Counted from the stretch's first letter, positions 16,964-25,818 are shown. The stretch is DNA of 64,000 nt from Myxococcota bacterium (GCA_022842935.1 JALHOP010000004.1:248001-312000), one strand, 5' to 3'. Numbers and translations are program-made. The notes: generated from the sequence alone by a model not told the origin.

Positions 16964-17902
16964 GTGATTTCACCGATCAAAGCTCCTGCTACCCTTGAAA
17001 CGTTCCGCGAGGTCCTCGCCGCGCTGGCGCAGCCTGGGGCCCCAGCCGAGGTCGTGAAGCAGGCCCGGGCCGTAATCGCCGATGCCGACCACCGAGTCGT
17101 GACGGTCGAAGGCGCCAATGGCGCTGGCCAGCTCGCGTTGGCACAGCGACTCATACCCTCCGTCGCCGAGCGCATCACAGCACGCGTCAACGAGCTCTGC
17201 CTCGTCAATCGCCTCGCCGAGATTCCCGACGGGACGCGCTTCATCTCGAACTCCATCGGCGAGACGCCGGCGCTACCCCTCAAAGAGCCGACCCGTCAGG
17301 CGTCGCGCATCATCCACGCAGCGTCCGTCGCCGGCACGAGCCGTACCTTCGTCCAGATGCTCGTGGAGATTTTGCAGGTCGCACGCGACGAGGTCCCCGC
17401 GACGGCCGCGGCGCTCTGCGCCCAGCTCCCTGCCGGGCCTCTGCGCACCGATGCGGAGGCCTACGTCGCCATCGCGACGCGACAGGTCGAGGCCGAAGCC
17501 AAGGAGCACGCTCGCTACACAGCGGCGCTCGAGCTCTGGGCTAAGGGCGGGCCCAGGGCGCCCAAAGAGGTCAAACCCGATGCGCCGATGCTCGCGGTCG
17601 AGCTGCCCGCGACCTATGCCATTCGCGAAGATGGTCGAGCCTTCCAGCTGACCCTGCTGCCGATCCATGAGAACGACCACGAGAAGTCGGAGAGTGAGCT
17701 CGCCGCGGCGGTGAAGGGCCTGGAAGCAGCCGGTGTCCCGACCTTCATCCCGGGACAGGAATTCGCGACCAAGGCCGCAAGGGAGGTCGCGACCGACCTC
17801 TCTCAGTTGAGGCAAGGCGTCGCTAAGCGGGCCGCCGACGCGCAACGCGCCATGGAGACCGCCATCGACACCTGGCTCAAGCAGTTCGGACACGAAGTGT
17901 GA
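16964..17902 (+). CDS. unknown protein with a degenerate P-loop
   Basis: 312 residues from GTG 16964, with AGAGG ending about six bases upstream; the frame extends further left but that part is not protein-like. Residues about 44-60 read RVVTVEGANGAGQLALAQRL, which has the form of a kinase-type Walker A (hydrophobic strand, then EGxxGAGKST). The Lys-Ser/Thr pair is replaced by Gln56-Leu57. Such a loop would not be expected to bind the phosphates normally. The rest is helical (PATLETFREVLAALAQPG, TFVQMLVEILQVARDEV, LRQGVAKRAADAQRAMETA) with a central DUF-like portion. It has no signal peptide. The stop overlaps the next start as GTGA, so it is coupled to the 136-residue protein. Confidence 0.75.
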   Translation: MISPIKAPATLETFREVLAALAQPGAPAEVVKQARAVIADADHRVVTVEGANGAGQLALAQRLIPSVAERITARVNELCLVNRLAEIPDGTRFISNSIGETPALPLKEPTRQASRIIHAASVAGTSRTFVQMLVEILQVARDEVPATAAALCAQLPAGPLRTDAEAYVAIATRQVEAEAKEHARYTAALELWAKGGPRAPKEVKPDAPMLAVELPATYAIREDGRAFQLTLLPIHENDHEKSESELAAAVKGLEAAGVPTFIPGQEFATKAAREVATDLSQLRQGVAKRAADAQRAMETAIDTWLKQFGHEV

Positions 17903-18309
17903 GCGCCCGCGGTATGCTCGCTCTGCGCGTCGCCGACGGCGTCCGCGATAGCGACGCCATGGCGCTCGTGCGTGGGTTCTTCTCCGGACTCCAACGTCCG
18001 AGCTCACTCGTCTCCGTCACCACCAACGACTTCACCTGGTTCGGCCGCGCCATCGATCACGCGACGTGGACGGCGTGCACCGCCGGCCCTGAAGTTGGGT
18101 CGGTCCGGGTCGAAGTGTGCGAGCGCTTCGCCATGAGCGACGCCGACGGCAGCGCTATAGGGGTCAAGCTCGACGGAGGTGAAGTTCCATTCCTCGTGAC
18201 GCTCGCGACCGGACAAGGTCCGCAGGCCATCCTCGCCGTTGTTCGACTGAAAGCCGGCGCGTTGCGCCTCGCGCGCCTCGTGTCACTCGCGCACGCCCTC
18301 GCGGCATGA
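17899..18309 (+). CDS. unknown 136-residue protein coupled to the degenerate P-loop protein
   Basis: 136 residues from GTG 17899 (GTGA overlap with the preceding stop). The sequence alternates short hydrophobic strands with charged turns (SLVSVTTNDFTWFGRAI, GSVRVEVCERFAMSDADGS, FLVTLATGQGPQAILAVVRL) and ends in an Ala/Leu helix (ALRLARLVSLAHALAA). It has no signal peptide. I do not recognise a family and found no convincing similarity to the small protein at 9638. The tight coupling suggests it is a partner of the protein encoded at 16964. Confidence 0.65.
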   Translation: MSARGMLALRVADGVRDSDAMALVRGFFSGLQRPSSLVSVTTNDFTWFGRAIDHATWTACTAGPEVGSVRVEVCERFAMSDADGSAIGVKLDGGEVPFLVTLATGQGPQAILAVVRLKAGALRLARLVSLAHALAA

Positions 18310-18319
18310 GGCGACAAGG

Positions 18320-18499
18320 CTAGCCGCGCCCGACTCGCGTAAGCACGTAGTAGTCGATCCGTTCCTGCTTTTTGTCGCTATAGCCGACACTGATGCGCAG
18401 CGTGTCGTCGAGATAGAGGTTCCAGAGTCGACCCGCGATGCCCTTCGGGCCCGGCGTCGGCGCGGAAGAGATCTCGCGTCGCGCGACCCGCGAGCGTGG
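18320..18499 (-). pseudogene. C-terminal gene fragment, no start codon
   Basis: On the minus strand an open stretch of 59 codons, bounded by an in-frame TAA at 18500-18502 and a TAG at 18320-18322, reads like true protein. Segments include GIAGRLWNLYLDD, TLRISVGYSDKKQE and RIDYYVLTRVG. It has no usable ATG or GTG near its beginning. It lies directly after the aminopeptidase stop on the same strand. The best reading is a truncated remnant, or the end of a gene interrupted by a frameshift. No function can be given. Confidence 0.4.
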
Positions 18500-18535
18500 T
18501 TAGGGTTCATCTACTGGTCGCGCTCGGCGTTGCGT

Positions 18536-21292
18536 CTACTGCGGCACCTTGATGGTGCCGAGGAATTTCTCGGCGCTCTCGCGCTGACTGTTCGCCATCG
18601 CGGCACATGCGGCGATGTTGTCCTTGGCTAGGGTGAGCGAGCGGGGACCTCCAGCGATCGAGGCGAGTCGCGGCGTGAAAAACGCACCGACGCTCTCGAC
18701 GGCCTCGGTGGTACAAAGCGTCTCGACGTGCTGAGGTAGGACCGCCTGCTCGGCTAGGCTTGCCCGCGCGAGGAAAGCGTCGAAGTTCGTCTGCAGCCAC
18801 TTCCACGCCTGCTCGCGTGTCTCGCGGTGCGCCGCAAGCGGCTTGAACAATCGCTGAAGCTCGCTGATGCGTAGCCTCTGATCGAGCAGCAAGGCCAAGC
18901 TCTTCTCGGCGAGCGTGGGGTCGCGCGTGGCGCCGAGGCTGAGCACGACTTCGCGGCGCAGCACGGGGTCGGTTGTCATCGCGAGGAGGTTCGAGACGCG
19001 CTCATGGGTGGGGGACCCGCCGACTTCGATGGCGGCGCCGAGCGCCACAGCTAGCATATCCGGCTCGATGCTCTTGCCGAGCGGCTGCCCTTGCTCGAGA
19101 GCCAGCAGTGCCTGCTCGCCTCGTTTCGCTGCCTCCTGGCGTACCGTTGGCTCGCGGGCGACGTTGCTCAAGAAGTCAGCCACCTTCGCGCGCGTGAGAT
19201 GCGCCTCGTCGCTCTCTTTGGCTGGCACCGCGAAGATGCTGCTGGCGCGTCGCTTGTAGAGCTCGCGGCCGACCACCTCGACGTTGGCGACGAGGTGATC
19301 GGGCGCGATGTCATCGCGCATGGTTTCGACGACCCGCATGGCGATAGCTGCGACGCGGCTGTCCGCAGAGGCAGACAACGTGGTCGCAAAGCGTAAGGCC
19401 GCCGCCGCCGAGATCCCGCCGCTTCGAAGCCCCGCAAACACGTTGCTCGCGAGCGCCACGACCTCACCACCCTCGAGCTTGCGCAGCGTCGCCGCGTAGA
19501 CGAGGGCGTCGAGCGAAGCGTTGTCCATCGCAAAACGGTAGTAGCCACCACCACGTGCATTGGGCATGAGCCAGCTCGGGCACCCTCGACCCGAGACGGT
19601 GACGTTGACCTCGGGTTTGTCGACCAGCCAACACTCCTGGCGAGCGCTGGCTCCGCCGCTCTCGTAGCGTACACAAACTGGGACCTGCCAGGCGCGATCC
19701 GCGCCTTCGGTCACACCCAGGGGCAGGGCTCGCGACTGCTTGATGGCGAGCCGTGCTGCGGCACCTGCGTTGCAGCGTACATTGGTCTCGACCAGTGGCA
19801 GGCCGCTCTGTTCGATGAAGCTGCGCATGGCAGCCGTCACGTCTTTGCCCGTTCCCTCCGCGACCGAAGCAAAGAAGTCGTCCGCTGTCGCGTTCGAGAA
19901 GCGAAACTTGTTCAGGTGGAGCTGCACCGCTTTGCGAAAGGACTCGGGTCCAACGAAGCTCTCGAACATCGACAGGACGCCCATTCCCTTCTCGTAAGTG
20001 ATGGCGTCGAAGGCGTTGAAGATATCGTCGTTGGTCGCAACTGGCTGACGAATCTGCCGTGCCGAAGGCAGCCAGTCGTCCTCCATCGCGTGGTGCACGG
20101 CGTCGATGCGGTCGAGGCTCGCGCCCATGCCCGGGTTCCACGCCTGCACGATGCGGTGTCCCATCCAGCTCGCGAAGGCTTCGTTGAGCCAGATGTCATC
20201 CCACCAGACCGGCGTGACGATATTGCCGAACCACATATGAGCGAGCTCGTGCGCAATGACTTCGGCGCTGCCACGGCGCTGACCAATGGTGGCTGTCGCG
20301 GGGTCGACGATGAGAAAGAAGTCGCGGAACGTGATGGCGCCGACATTCTCCATCGCGCCGTAACCGAAGTCCGGCACCGCGATCACGTCGAGCTTCCCGA
20401 ATGGATACCCAATACCGAAGTAACTTTCGAGGGCGGTGACCAGCTGCGCTGTGGTCTTGAGCGACTCCTTGAGTCCAGCTCCCTTGCCCTTCACCGCGAT
20501 GCCGCGCAGGGGGAGCGGCTCGTTGCGGGTCGCGTTGGCGGGCACCCTCCCTCCGTCGACGACGTCGAAGTCACCGACCGCGAACGTGATGAGATAGGTA
20601 GGCAGCTTTTCGGTCACCTTGAAGCGGGTCGTCTTCAAGGTGCCGTTCTCTTGCTCCGACGCCACAGCCGTCGTGCTCACTGCGACGTGCTCGCGGCGCG
20701 TCACCAAGGTGATGTCGAATGGGGTCTTGAAACGCGGCTCGTCGAAGCTCGGGAAGACCAGCCTCGCGGAGATCGGCTCGAACTGCGCGAAGGCGTAGCG
20801 CTTGTCCTTCTCGGCGACAGTGTAAAGTCCCTCGAGGTTGCCCCCGAAGGTAGCTTCATAAGTGAAGTTTAGAACGATTTCTTGGGGCGCGATGGTGCCT
20901 TCGAAACCGACGAAAGCGAGATCCTTGCCCTCGATTTCGCGATAGCGGATCGGTTGTACCTTGCCGTCTGCGAGCTTCACCGTCGCGGTCGCCACCCTGA
21001 GGCCGCGACCGTTTAGCCACAGGTGGGCACGCGGCTCATCGAGCTTGACTGTGATGCTGACGCTGCCAGCGAAGGCATCCCGGTCGGGGTCGATGTCGAG
21101 CTCGATTGCATACGCGAGGGGCGTTGCGTGGGTGGGGAGTCTACCCTCTGGCACATCGCTGAGGTCGATGGCGGCTTCAGCGGCTGGCGTTCCGTCTGGC
21201 TGAACGGCTGTTTGCTTCGACGTGCCGCACGCCGCTATCGCGAAGACGAGCGAAAGACCGGCGACGAGTGTGCTGCGACGCATGTGAACCAT
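18536..21292 (-). CDS. M1-family (aminopeptidase N-like) zinc metallopeptidase, lipoprotein
   Basis: 918 residues from ATG 21292 (a second ATG three codons later is also possible; GGGAAGG lies upstream). MRRSTLVAGLSLVFAIAAC is a lipoprotein signal with lipobox AIAAC, so the enzyme is probably anchored in the envelope. The GAMEN motif is at 312-316 and HELAH at 348-352, with the third zinc ligand Glu371 in NEAFASW, exactly the HExxH-18-E spacing of M1 aminopeptidases. An N-terminal beta domain and a C-terminal helical ERAP1-like domain (from about residue 550) complete the standard layout. It removes N-terminal residues from peptides, presumably those taken from prey or the environment. Confidence 0.95.
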   Translation of the reverse strand: MVHMRRSTLVAGLSLVFAIAACGTSKQTAVQPDGTPAAEAAIDLSDVPEGRLPTHATPLAYAIELDIDPDRDAFAGSVSITVKLDEPRAHLWLNGRGLRVATATVKLADGKVQPIRYREIEGKDLAFVGFEGTIAPQEIVLNFTYEATFGGNLEGLYTVAEKDKRYAFAQFEPISARLVFPSFDEPRFKTPFDITLVTRREHVAVSTTAVASEQENGTLKTTRFKVTEKLPTYLITFAVGDFDVVDGGRVPANATRNEPLPLRGIAVKGKGAGLKESLKTTAQLVTALESYFGIGYPFGKLDVIAVPDFGYGAMENVGAITFRDFFLIVDPATATIGQRRGSAEVIAHELAHMWFGNIVTPVWWDDIWLNEAFASWMGHRIVQAWNPGMGASLDRIDAVHHAMEDDWLPSARQIRQPVATNDDIFNAFDAITYEKGMGVLSMFESFVGPESFRKAVQLHLNKFRFSNATADDFFASVAEGTGKDVTAAMRSFIEQSGLPLVETNVRCNAGAAARLAIKQSRALPLGVTEGADRAWQVPVCVRYESGGASARQECWLVDKPEVNVTVSGRGCPSWLMPNARGGGYYRFAMDNASLDALVYAATLRKLEGGEVVALASNVFAGLRSGGISAAAALRFATTLSASADSRVAAIAMRVVETMRDDIAPDHLVANVEVVGRELYKRRASSIFAVPAKESDEAHLTRAKVADFLSNVAREPTVRQEAAKRGEQALLALEQGQPLGKSIEPDMLAVALGAAIEVGGSPTHERVSNLLAMTTDPVLRREVVLSLGATRDPTLAEKSLALLLDQRLRISELQRLFKPLAAHRETREQAWKWLQTNFDAFLARASLAEQAVLPQHVETLCTTEAVESVGAFFTPRLASIAGGPRSLTLAKDNIAACAAMANSQRESAEKFLGTIKVPQ

Positions 21293-21351
21293 CCCAGAGA
21301 CCTTCCCCTTGCGGCTCGATAACAAGCGCCGCGGCGGCGGACAAGCGCGGC

Positions 21352-22386
21352 TCAGGCTGGTCTGAGATGGCCTTTTGCAGCGGCGAGAGAGTGGCCGCAT
21401 AGCTTGTAGAGGAGGCGTGCGCCGACGTTGCCGTCCCATTGTTCGTTGAGCTTGGGGTCGCTTGCGACCTCCACAAGATCGAAGCCGATGATCCGACGCC
21501 CGGAGCCGCGAATGGCTCCGAGCAGAGCCGTGGCGCCATGAAATGACAGGCCGCCGGGGACGGGAGTGCCGGTGTTCGGGCACAGAGCCGGATCGAGACC
21601 ATCGATATCGAACGAGACATAAACATCAGCTGGCAGCTCGTCGATGATGGTGTCGACGAGCCTCGTGAAGGGCTGACCCGAGTGCGCGTGTTTCGCAATC
21701 GCGAAATCGGTGAAAGCAACTTGCCGTCCGCCCGAACGGTCAATGATGGCCATTTCGCTCTCGGCGACGTCACGCAGACCGACATGCACCAGCTTCTTGG
21801 CGGGCAACCGATGCACGACGTTGTGCATGATAGAGGCATGGGACCAGGAGAACCCTTCGTAGGCATCGCGCAGGTCGGCGTGTGCGTCGATGTGCAAAAT
21901 ACCCATCTCCGGATAGCGCTCGAGATGGGCGCGGATGCAACCGTAGGGCGTCGAGTGGTCGCCACCGACGAGGCCGACGAGCTTGCCGCGGCGGAGCCAT
22001 GCGCGCGTCTCCTCGTAGACCCAGCGGTTCAATAGCTCGCCGCAGCGATCCGTCTCGGCCCGAGCTTGGTCTTTGTCGCCTGTCGCGGACGCGCCCCGGA
22101 CGGTGTCGACGGCGCGGCTCGCTGCGGCGTTCCATCGCTCGATTTCCTGGTTGGGCGGCAACATGGCGATGCCGGCTGCGTACGGCCTGCCGGTCTCGAG
22201 ATCGAAGAGGTCGACCTGGTGGCTCGCTCTCAGGATAGCGTCGGGACCGAAGCGGGTGCGGCGCCCGTAGCTTGCGGTGGCGTCGAATGGAATCGGAATG
22301 AGAACCAGGGCCGCATCGAGGGCCGGCACATCGAGACCAAAGATTCCGGCTCCGCTCGCGCTGGGGCCTTCGGGATCGAAAACCAT
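21352..22386 (-). CDS. agmatinase/arginase/formiminoglutamase-family ureohydrolase
   Basis: 344 residues. The binuclear manganese site is complete: GLVGGDHSTPYG (His), ILHIDAHADLRDAYEG (the DAHxD signature) and YVSFDIDGLDPALCPNTGTPVPGG (DxDxxDP). These features hydrolyse a C-N bond in agmatine, arginine, formiminoglutamate or a related guanidino compound. The loop residues around the site do not let me pick the substrate, so speB is not assigned. It is transcribed toward the aminopeptidase gene, ending about 60 bases before it, and divergently from the methyltransferase gene at 22446. Confidence 0.93.
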   Translation of the reverse strand: MVFDPEGPSASGAGIFGLDVPALDAALVLIPIPFDATASYGRRTRFGPDAILRASHQVDLFDLETGRPYAAGIAMLPPNQEIERWNAAASRAVDTVRGASATGDKDQARAETDRCGELLNRWVYEETRAWLRRGKLVGLVGGDHSTPYGCIRAHLERYPEMGILHIDAHADLRDAYEGFSWSHASIMHNVVHRLPAKKLVHVGLRDVAESEMAIIDRSGGRQVAFTDFAIAKHAHSGQPFTRLVDTIIDELPADVYVSFDIDGLDPALCPNTGTPVPGGLSFHGATALLGAIRGSGRRIIGFDLVEVASDPKLNEQWDGNVGARLLYKLCGHSLAAAKGHLRPA

Positions 22387-22445
22387 GCAGGCGCACGGTA
22401 GCTAGCGGTCGGGTGGGGCGCAATGCGAGAACTGACGGCGTGGAT

Positions 22446-23156
22446 ATGGCGCTGACGCACGATGCGATCTTCGCGGGGCGCTTGCGGCTCTGGCAGCCGG
22501 CGCGCGGCTCTGGCTATCGCTTCAACCTCGACCCGATTTTGCTGGCGGGCTTCGCGCGGCCTGCGGAGCACGTTGTCGATCTGGGCGCGGGGTGCGGCGT
22601 ACTTGGGCTGGCACTCCTTTTTCTCGGGAAGGCAGAGCGCCTGACCGCCGTGGAAATTCAACCAGAGATGGCCGAGCTCGTCGAGCGCAACGCCCGCGAA
22701 AACGGCCTGCAGAGTCGCGTCGCTGTGCTGTCGGGTGACTTGCGTGCCGTTCAGCTACCGTTGGTCGACCATGTCGTATTCAATCCGCCTTACTTCCGCC
22801 TCGGGGCGGGGCGCGGCTCTCCCGACGAGCGGCGGGACATGGGCCGTCGTGAGCGCTACGGTGGTCTCGCCGATTTCGTCGGGCGAGCCCGCGCATGTTT
22901 GAAACCGCAAGGTTTCGCGAGTGCGATCGTGCCCTTCAATCGAGCCGACGAGCTCGCCGTGGCTTGGAGCCATCTCGGCGGCATGGTTCGCCGTCGGCGT
23001 AGCGTTTGTTCACGCGCCGGCGATGCGCCGCGCCATGTGTTATTCGAAGCTGATTTAACGTCGCACGCGCCCGTCGACGAGCCGGCTCTCGTGGTGCACC
23101 GCGATAGCGTACGCGACTTCACCGCCGAGGTCGTCGCCTGGATCGAGGGGCGTTAG
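22446..23156 (+). CDS. TrmN6-like SAM-dependent N6-adenine methyltransferase
   Basis: 236 residues from ATG 22446. LTHDAIFAGRLRLWQPARG is the family N-terminus (a variant of 'T.D.ll.g.l.l.Qp..GyRf'). HVVDLGAGCGVLGLALL is the SAM-binding motif I and FNPPYF the NPPY motif of N6-adenine or glutamine methyltransferases. The best parallel is the enzyme that methylates A37 of tRNA1(Val). The last 60 residues are shortened but intact. Its stop overlaps by four bases with the stop of the convergent gene on the other strand. Confidence 0.87.
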   Translation: MALTHDAIFAGRLRLWQPARGSGYRFNLDPILLAGFARPAEHVVDLGAGCGVLGLALLFLGKAERLTAVEIQPEMAELVERNARENGLQSRVAVLSGDLRAVQLPLVDHVVFNPPYFRLGAGRGSPDERRDMGRRERYGGLADFVGRARACLKPQGFASAIVPFNRADELAVAWSHLGGMVRRRRSVCSRAGDAPRHVLFEADLTSHAPVDEPALVVHRDSVRDFTAEVVAWIEGR

Positions 23157-23920
23157 TTTGGTTGGGTCGGCGGCGCGAGCAGCTTCGGGTCTTGCTCTTC
23201 GATGTACCGATCAACAGCGGCCAGCGCGGCAAGCTGCTCGACCTTCTCCATCACCGGGCCGGTGAGCTCGGCGCCAGCCCGGGTGGCCGCGCGGCCGAAG
23301 AAAAACGACCCAACTGCGGCGGCGGCACCGACCCCGAGCGCGACCAGCGATGCTGGAGCCTCGAGGAACCAGTACGCAGCCGCTCCCGCGGCCGCGACGG
23401 TGGCTGCCGCTTGGGTCGCGTAGACCTTGGCTTTCACCCCAAGGTCCTTGGCTTTCTGAGCAACGGCTTCCGTGGTGTTGACGCCGAGTGGGTCCCAGAG
23501 GGGCTGGCCCATCTTGGGGAAGTCGAGCAGCGCTTTGATACCACCGAACAAGCCGACGGCCCCCAGGGCCGCAGCGCCGCCAGCAATGGCCGCCGCTTTC
23601 AGGGTCGCGAGGTTGCTCCAGTCGAGGGTCGCGAACTGGGCGACAAGCGGGGCGCCGCGCTCCATGGCGATGGTGCCGAGCCAATGTGCACCGAAGAGGC
23701 TCGCGGGCGCAGACGCCGAACGCAGAGCGACAACGGCAACGCCAGTCCCAACGGCCTGCCGCGCCTGCTGTTGGGTTGGTACGGGCGGGGATTCGAACGG
23801 AACGTGAACGGGCAGGCTGGGGTCTTTACCCAAGATTTCCAAAGCTGCGGGCGGCACGGTGACCCACTTGATGTTCGCGGCTGTTTCGGACGGACGGGTG
23901 GCGATAGCGGTTGACGTCAT
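23153..23920 (-). CDS. unknown membrane-associated protein
   Basis: 255 residues. After a polar N-terminus there are several hydrophobic or Ala-rich stretches (AAAIAGGAAALGAVGLFGGI, ATVAAAGAAAYWFLEAPASL, VALGVGAAAAVGSFFFGRAA), probably three or four membrane helices. There is no cleavable signal peptide. The C-terminus is charged (RYIEEQDPKLL). I do not recognise a family. It ends against the convergent methyltransferase gene with overlapping stops, and the DUF721 gene is upstream on the same strand about 80 bases away, so the two might share a transcript. Confidence 0.65.
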   Translation of the reverse strand: MTSTAIATRPSETAANIKWVTVPPAALEILGKDPSLPVHVPFESPPVPTQQQARQAVGTGVAVVALRSASAPASLFGAHWLGTIAMERGAPLVAQFATLDWSNLATLKAAAIAGGAAALGAVGLFGGIKALLDFPKMGQPLWDPLGVNTTEAVAQKAKDLGVKAKVYATQAAATVAAAGAAAYWFLEAPASLVALGVGAAAAVGSFFFGRAATRAGAELTGPVMEKVEQLAALAAVDRYIEEQDPKLLAPPTQPN

Positions 23921-24000
23921 GCCGAGTCTATCGGCGTCGCTCCACCTCCGGTTGTGCCATTTCGTGCTGGCCGTCTGGCACTGGGGAGGCCCGCGCCCAC

Positions 24001-24471
24001 CTACTTGTGCCGCTCGTAGCGGAGCGCCTTTTCGACCACTTTGGCGACTGCCTCACGGACGTCGTCGTCTTTTATGTCGGCGGTGACCGTCTTGGCCGCG
24101 GCGAGATCGTCACGATGGGGTGTCGCCTTGGTCCAGCCGGGCTTCTCGGTGTTCACGGGCGGATGCACCCGCCCGGTGACGATTTTGAGCTCCTTGACCA
24201 TGTCGCCGCCCAAGGCCTGGTTGACCTTCGCGATGATACCCTCGCGCAGATAGACGAGCTCATTTTGCCAGGCGGCGCTCGCGGCACGGACGATGAGCGT
24301 ACCGCGACGAAACGTGTCGGGCTCCGTGCGATTCGCGATCTGCTCGCCGACCGCCTGACGCCAGGCGCGGCTGATGGTCATTCGGCGCGCCACATCGGTC
24401 AGACCGAGCGATGCGAAGGCTTCCTGCAGGGCTTCGGACATGCCGGAGGGCGGGTCGTGGCGGCGGCTCAC
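24001..24471 (-). CDS. DUF721/DciA-like protein
   Basis: 156 residues from GTG 24471 (an internal ATG at 24441 is an alternative start). The region ISRAWRQAVGEQIANRTEP, followed by GTLIVRAASAAWQNELVYLREGIIAKVNQAL and a short VKELKIVTGRV strand, is the DUF721 pattern: a helix, then a strand with Trp and a leucine helix. Members include DciA, the ancestral loader of the replicative helicase, a KH-like nucleic-acid-binding domain. A replication role here is inference from the family; the C-terminal extension is charged. The gene diverges from the ArsR operon, with 65 bases between the starts. Confidence 0.8.
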   Translation of the reverse strand: MSRRHDPPSGMSEALQEAFASLGLTDVARRMTISRAWRQAVGEQIANRTEPDTFRRGTLIVRAASAAWQNELVYLREGIIAKVNQALGGDMVKELKIVTGRVHPPVNTEKPGWTKATPHRDDLAAAKTVTADIKDDDVREAVAKVVEKALRYERHK

Positions 24472-24519
24472 GGCAACCCTTGTAGCGCAGCGGCCCAGTG
24501 AACGTCAGGCTTGCAGATG

Positions 24520-24537
24520 CATAAGATGTCGCTTATG
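24520..24537. promoter_or_regulatory. ArsR-type operator overlapping the operon start
   Basis: CATAAG-ATGTCG-CTTATG is a perfect 6+6+6 inverted repeat ending on the first base of the possible GTG start of the ArsR gene. The form ATAAG-N6-CTTAT is like operators bound by ArsR/SmtB dimers. It is placed to block the promoter or the ribosome start of the arsR-SRPBCC-clpP operon, so autoregulation is likely. It could also affect the divergent DUF721 gene. Confidence 0.65.
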
Positions 24538-24884
24538 TGTTGAGCATGGATGACTCGATGGTTTTCCGTGCACTCGCGCATCCGACGCGTCGGGCCGTGC
24601 TGACCTTGCTCGCCGATGGCGAGAAGACGGTTTCACAGCTGCACGCGGGCTTTGCGATTTCCCAGCCGGCGATGTCGCAGCACCTCGCCGCCTTGCGAGC
24701 CGCCGGACTCGTGGCTGAAAGACGCGAAGGGCGTAACGCCTACTACCGCGCCGAGCCCTCCGGCATGGCTCCGCTAATGCAGTTCGTCGAGCATTACCTC
24801 GAGCAACACGTTGAACGCTATCGCGAACACTGGCCGAAGCAGCTCACGCGCCTCAAGGGCGTGCTGGCGAGGATGGACCAATGA
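24537..24884 (+). CDS. ArsR-family winged-helix transcriptional regulator
   Basis: 115 residues if GTG 24537 is used; ATG 24546 (MDDSMVFRAL) is about equally likely. LAHPTRRAVLTLLADGEKTVSQL and ISQPAMSQHLAALRAAGLV form the typical ArsR helix-turn-helix. REGRNAYYRAEPSG is the wing. No cysteine metal site is evident, so metal sensing is unlikely; this subfamily (SdpR/autorepressor type) is often paired with an SRPBCC protein. The stop overlaps the SRPBCC start (ATGA). The palindrome at 24520 immediately upstream is a likely self-operator. Confidence 0.92.
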   Translation: MLSMDDSMVFRALAHPTRRAVLTLLADGEKTVSQLHAGFAISQPAMSQHLAALRAAGLVAERREGRNAYYRAEPSGMAPLMQFVEHYLEQHVERYREHWPKQLTRLKGVLARMDQ

Positions 24885-25207
24885 ATGACGACGTCGAGGT
24901 CATCGCCATCTGCGACGTCGAAGCCCCTACTGAGCGCGTCCATCAGGCGCTCACCGATCCTGAGATCGTCGGAGAGTGGCTCGAGAGTGAGGTTCCCGGC
25001 ATCGGGCCCGTTGAGCGTACGCTCGTCGAGGCGTCACCCGAGCGCGTACGCTACGCCTTGCGCAGTGATGACGGCGAGAGGGTCGTCGAGAGCGAGGTGA
25101 CCTTCACCTTGACCCCCACGCCGTCGGGCGGGACCCGTGTTCGCCTCGTCCACGCGGGCTTTCTCGTCGGCCCGAGTGAGCCGGTTGCGATGCGGAGAGC
25201 AGCATGA
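24881..25207 (+). CDS. SRPBCC (AHSA1/START-like) domain protein
   Basis: 108 residues from ATG 24881, overlapping the ArsR stop. [27 protein letters not shown] is the opening helix-grip signature of AHSA1-like SRPBCC proteins; later strands ([22 protein letters not shown]) and a final polar tail complete the fold, though it is shorter than the usual 140-150 residues and lacks much of the C-terminal helix. These proteins bind small hydrophobic ligands and are commonly encoded next to ArsR repressors. The stop again overlaps the next start (ATGA) so it is coupled to clpP. Confidence 0.85.
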   Translation: MNDDVEVIAICDVEAPTERVHQALTDPEIVGEWLESEVPGIGPVERTLVEASPERVRYALRSDDGERVVESEVTFTLTPTPSGGTRVRLVHAGFLVGPSEPVAMRRAA

Positions 25208-25818
25208 ACGGGCTCATTCCCATGGTCATCGAACAATCGGCCCGTGGCGAGCGCGCCTTCGACATCTACTCACGGCTCCTGCGCGAGCGCATCATCTTCG
25301 TGAACGGTCCCATCGATGACAATGTCTCGGCGGTGGTGTGCGCCCAGCTTCTCTTCCTCGAGTCAGAGAGCCCGAGCGAAGAGATCGCCATCTACATCAA
25401 CTCGCCAGGAGGCATGGTGACGAGCGGACTCGCCATCTACGACACCATGCAGTTCATCAAGCCGCCGGTGGCGACGGTCTGCGTCGGGACCGCCCGTTCG
25501 ATGGGCTCGTTTTTGCTCATGGCGGGCGCCAAGGGCCGACGCATGGCGCTCCCCAACGCCAGTGTCATGGTGCACCAACCGTCGGGGGGCTTTCAGGGCC
25601 AAGCCTCCGACATCGCGCGTCACGCCGAAGACGTGCTGAAGACCAAGCAGCGCCTGAACGCACTCTATGCCAAGCACTGCGGCCATAGCGTGGAAGAAGT
25701 CGAGAAGCTTCTCGACCGCGACCACTTCATGAGCGCTGAAGAGGCCCAGGCATGGGGCATCATCGACGGCATCTTCGCGTCGCGCGCGGCTCTCGAGGCG
25801 GCAAAAAAAGCTGGGTGA
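25204..25818 (+). CDS. clpP: ATP-dependent Clp protease proteolytic subunit
   Basis: 204 residues, standard length for ClpP, from ATG 25204 (ATGA overlap with the SRPBCC gene). The catalytic triad is complete with correct spacing: Ser99 in [11 protein letters not shown], His124 in VMVHQPSGG and Asp173 in [32 protein letters not shown] is typical. It forms the tetradecameric peptidase barrel that works with ClpX or ClpA. It is not beside tig, clpX or lon as in the usual locus; instead it is the third gene of an ArsR-controlled operon, so it is likely an extra, conditionally expressed ClpP. Confidence 0.96.
   Translation: MNGLIPMVIEQSARGERAFDIYSRLLRERIIFVNGPIDDNVSAVVCAQLLFLESESPSEEIAIYINSPGGMVTSGLAIYDTMQFIKPPVATVCVGTARSMGSFLLMAGAKGRRMALPNASVMVHQPSGGFQGQASDIARHAEDVLKTKQRLNALYAKHCGHSVEEVEKLLDRDHFMSAEEAQAWGIIDGIFASRAALEAAKKAG

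Noticed and set aside
18536-21583. Longer aminopeptidase start (1015 codons)
   Set aside because: The first 97 codons of that frame are Arg/Ser-rich and antisense-like; the lipoprotein signal at 21292 is a much better start.
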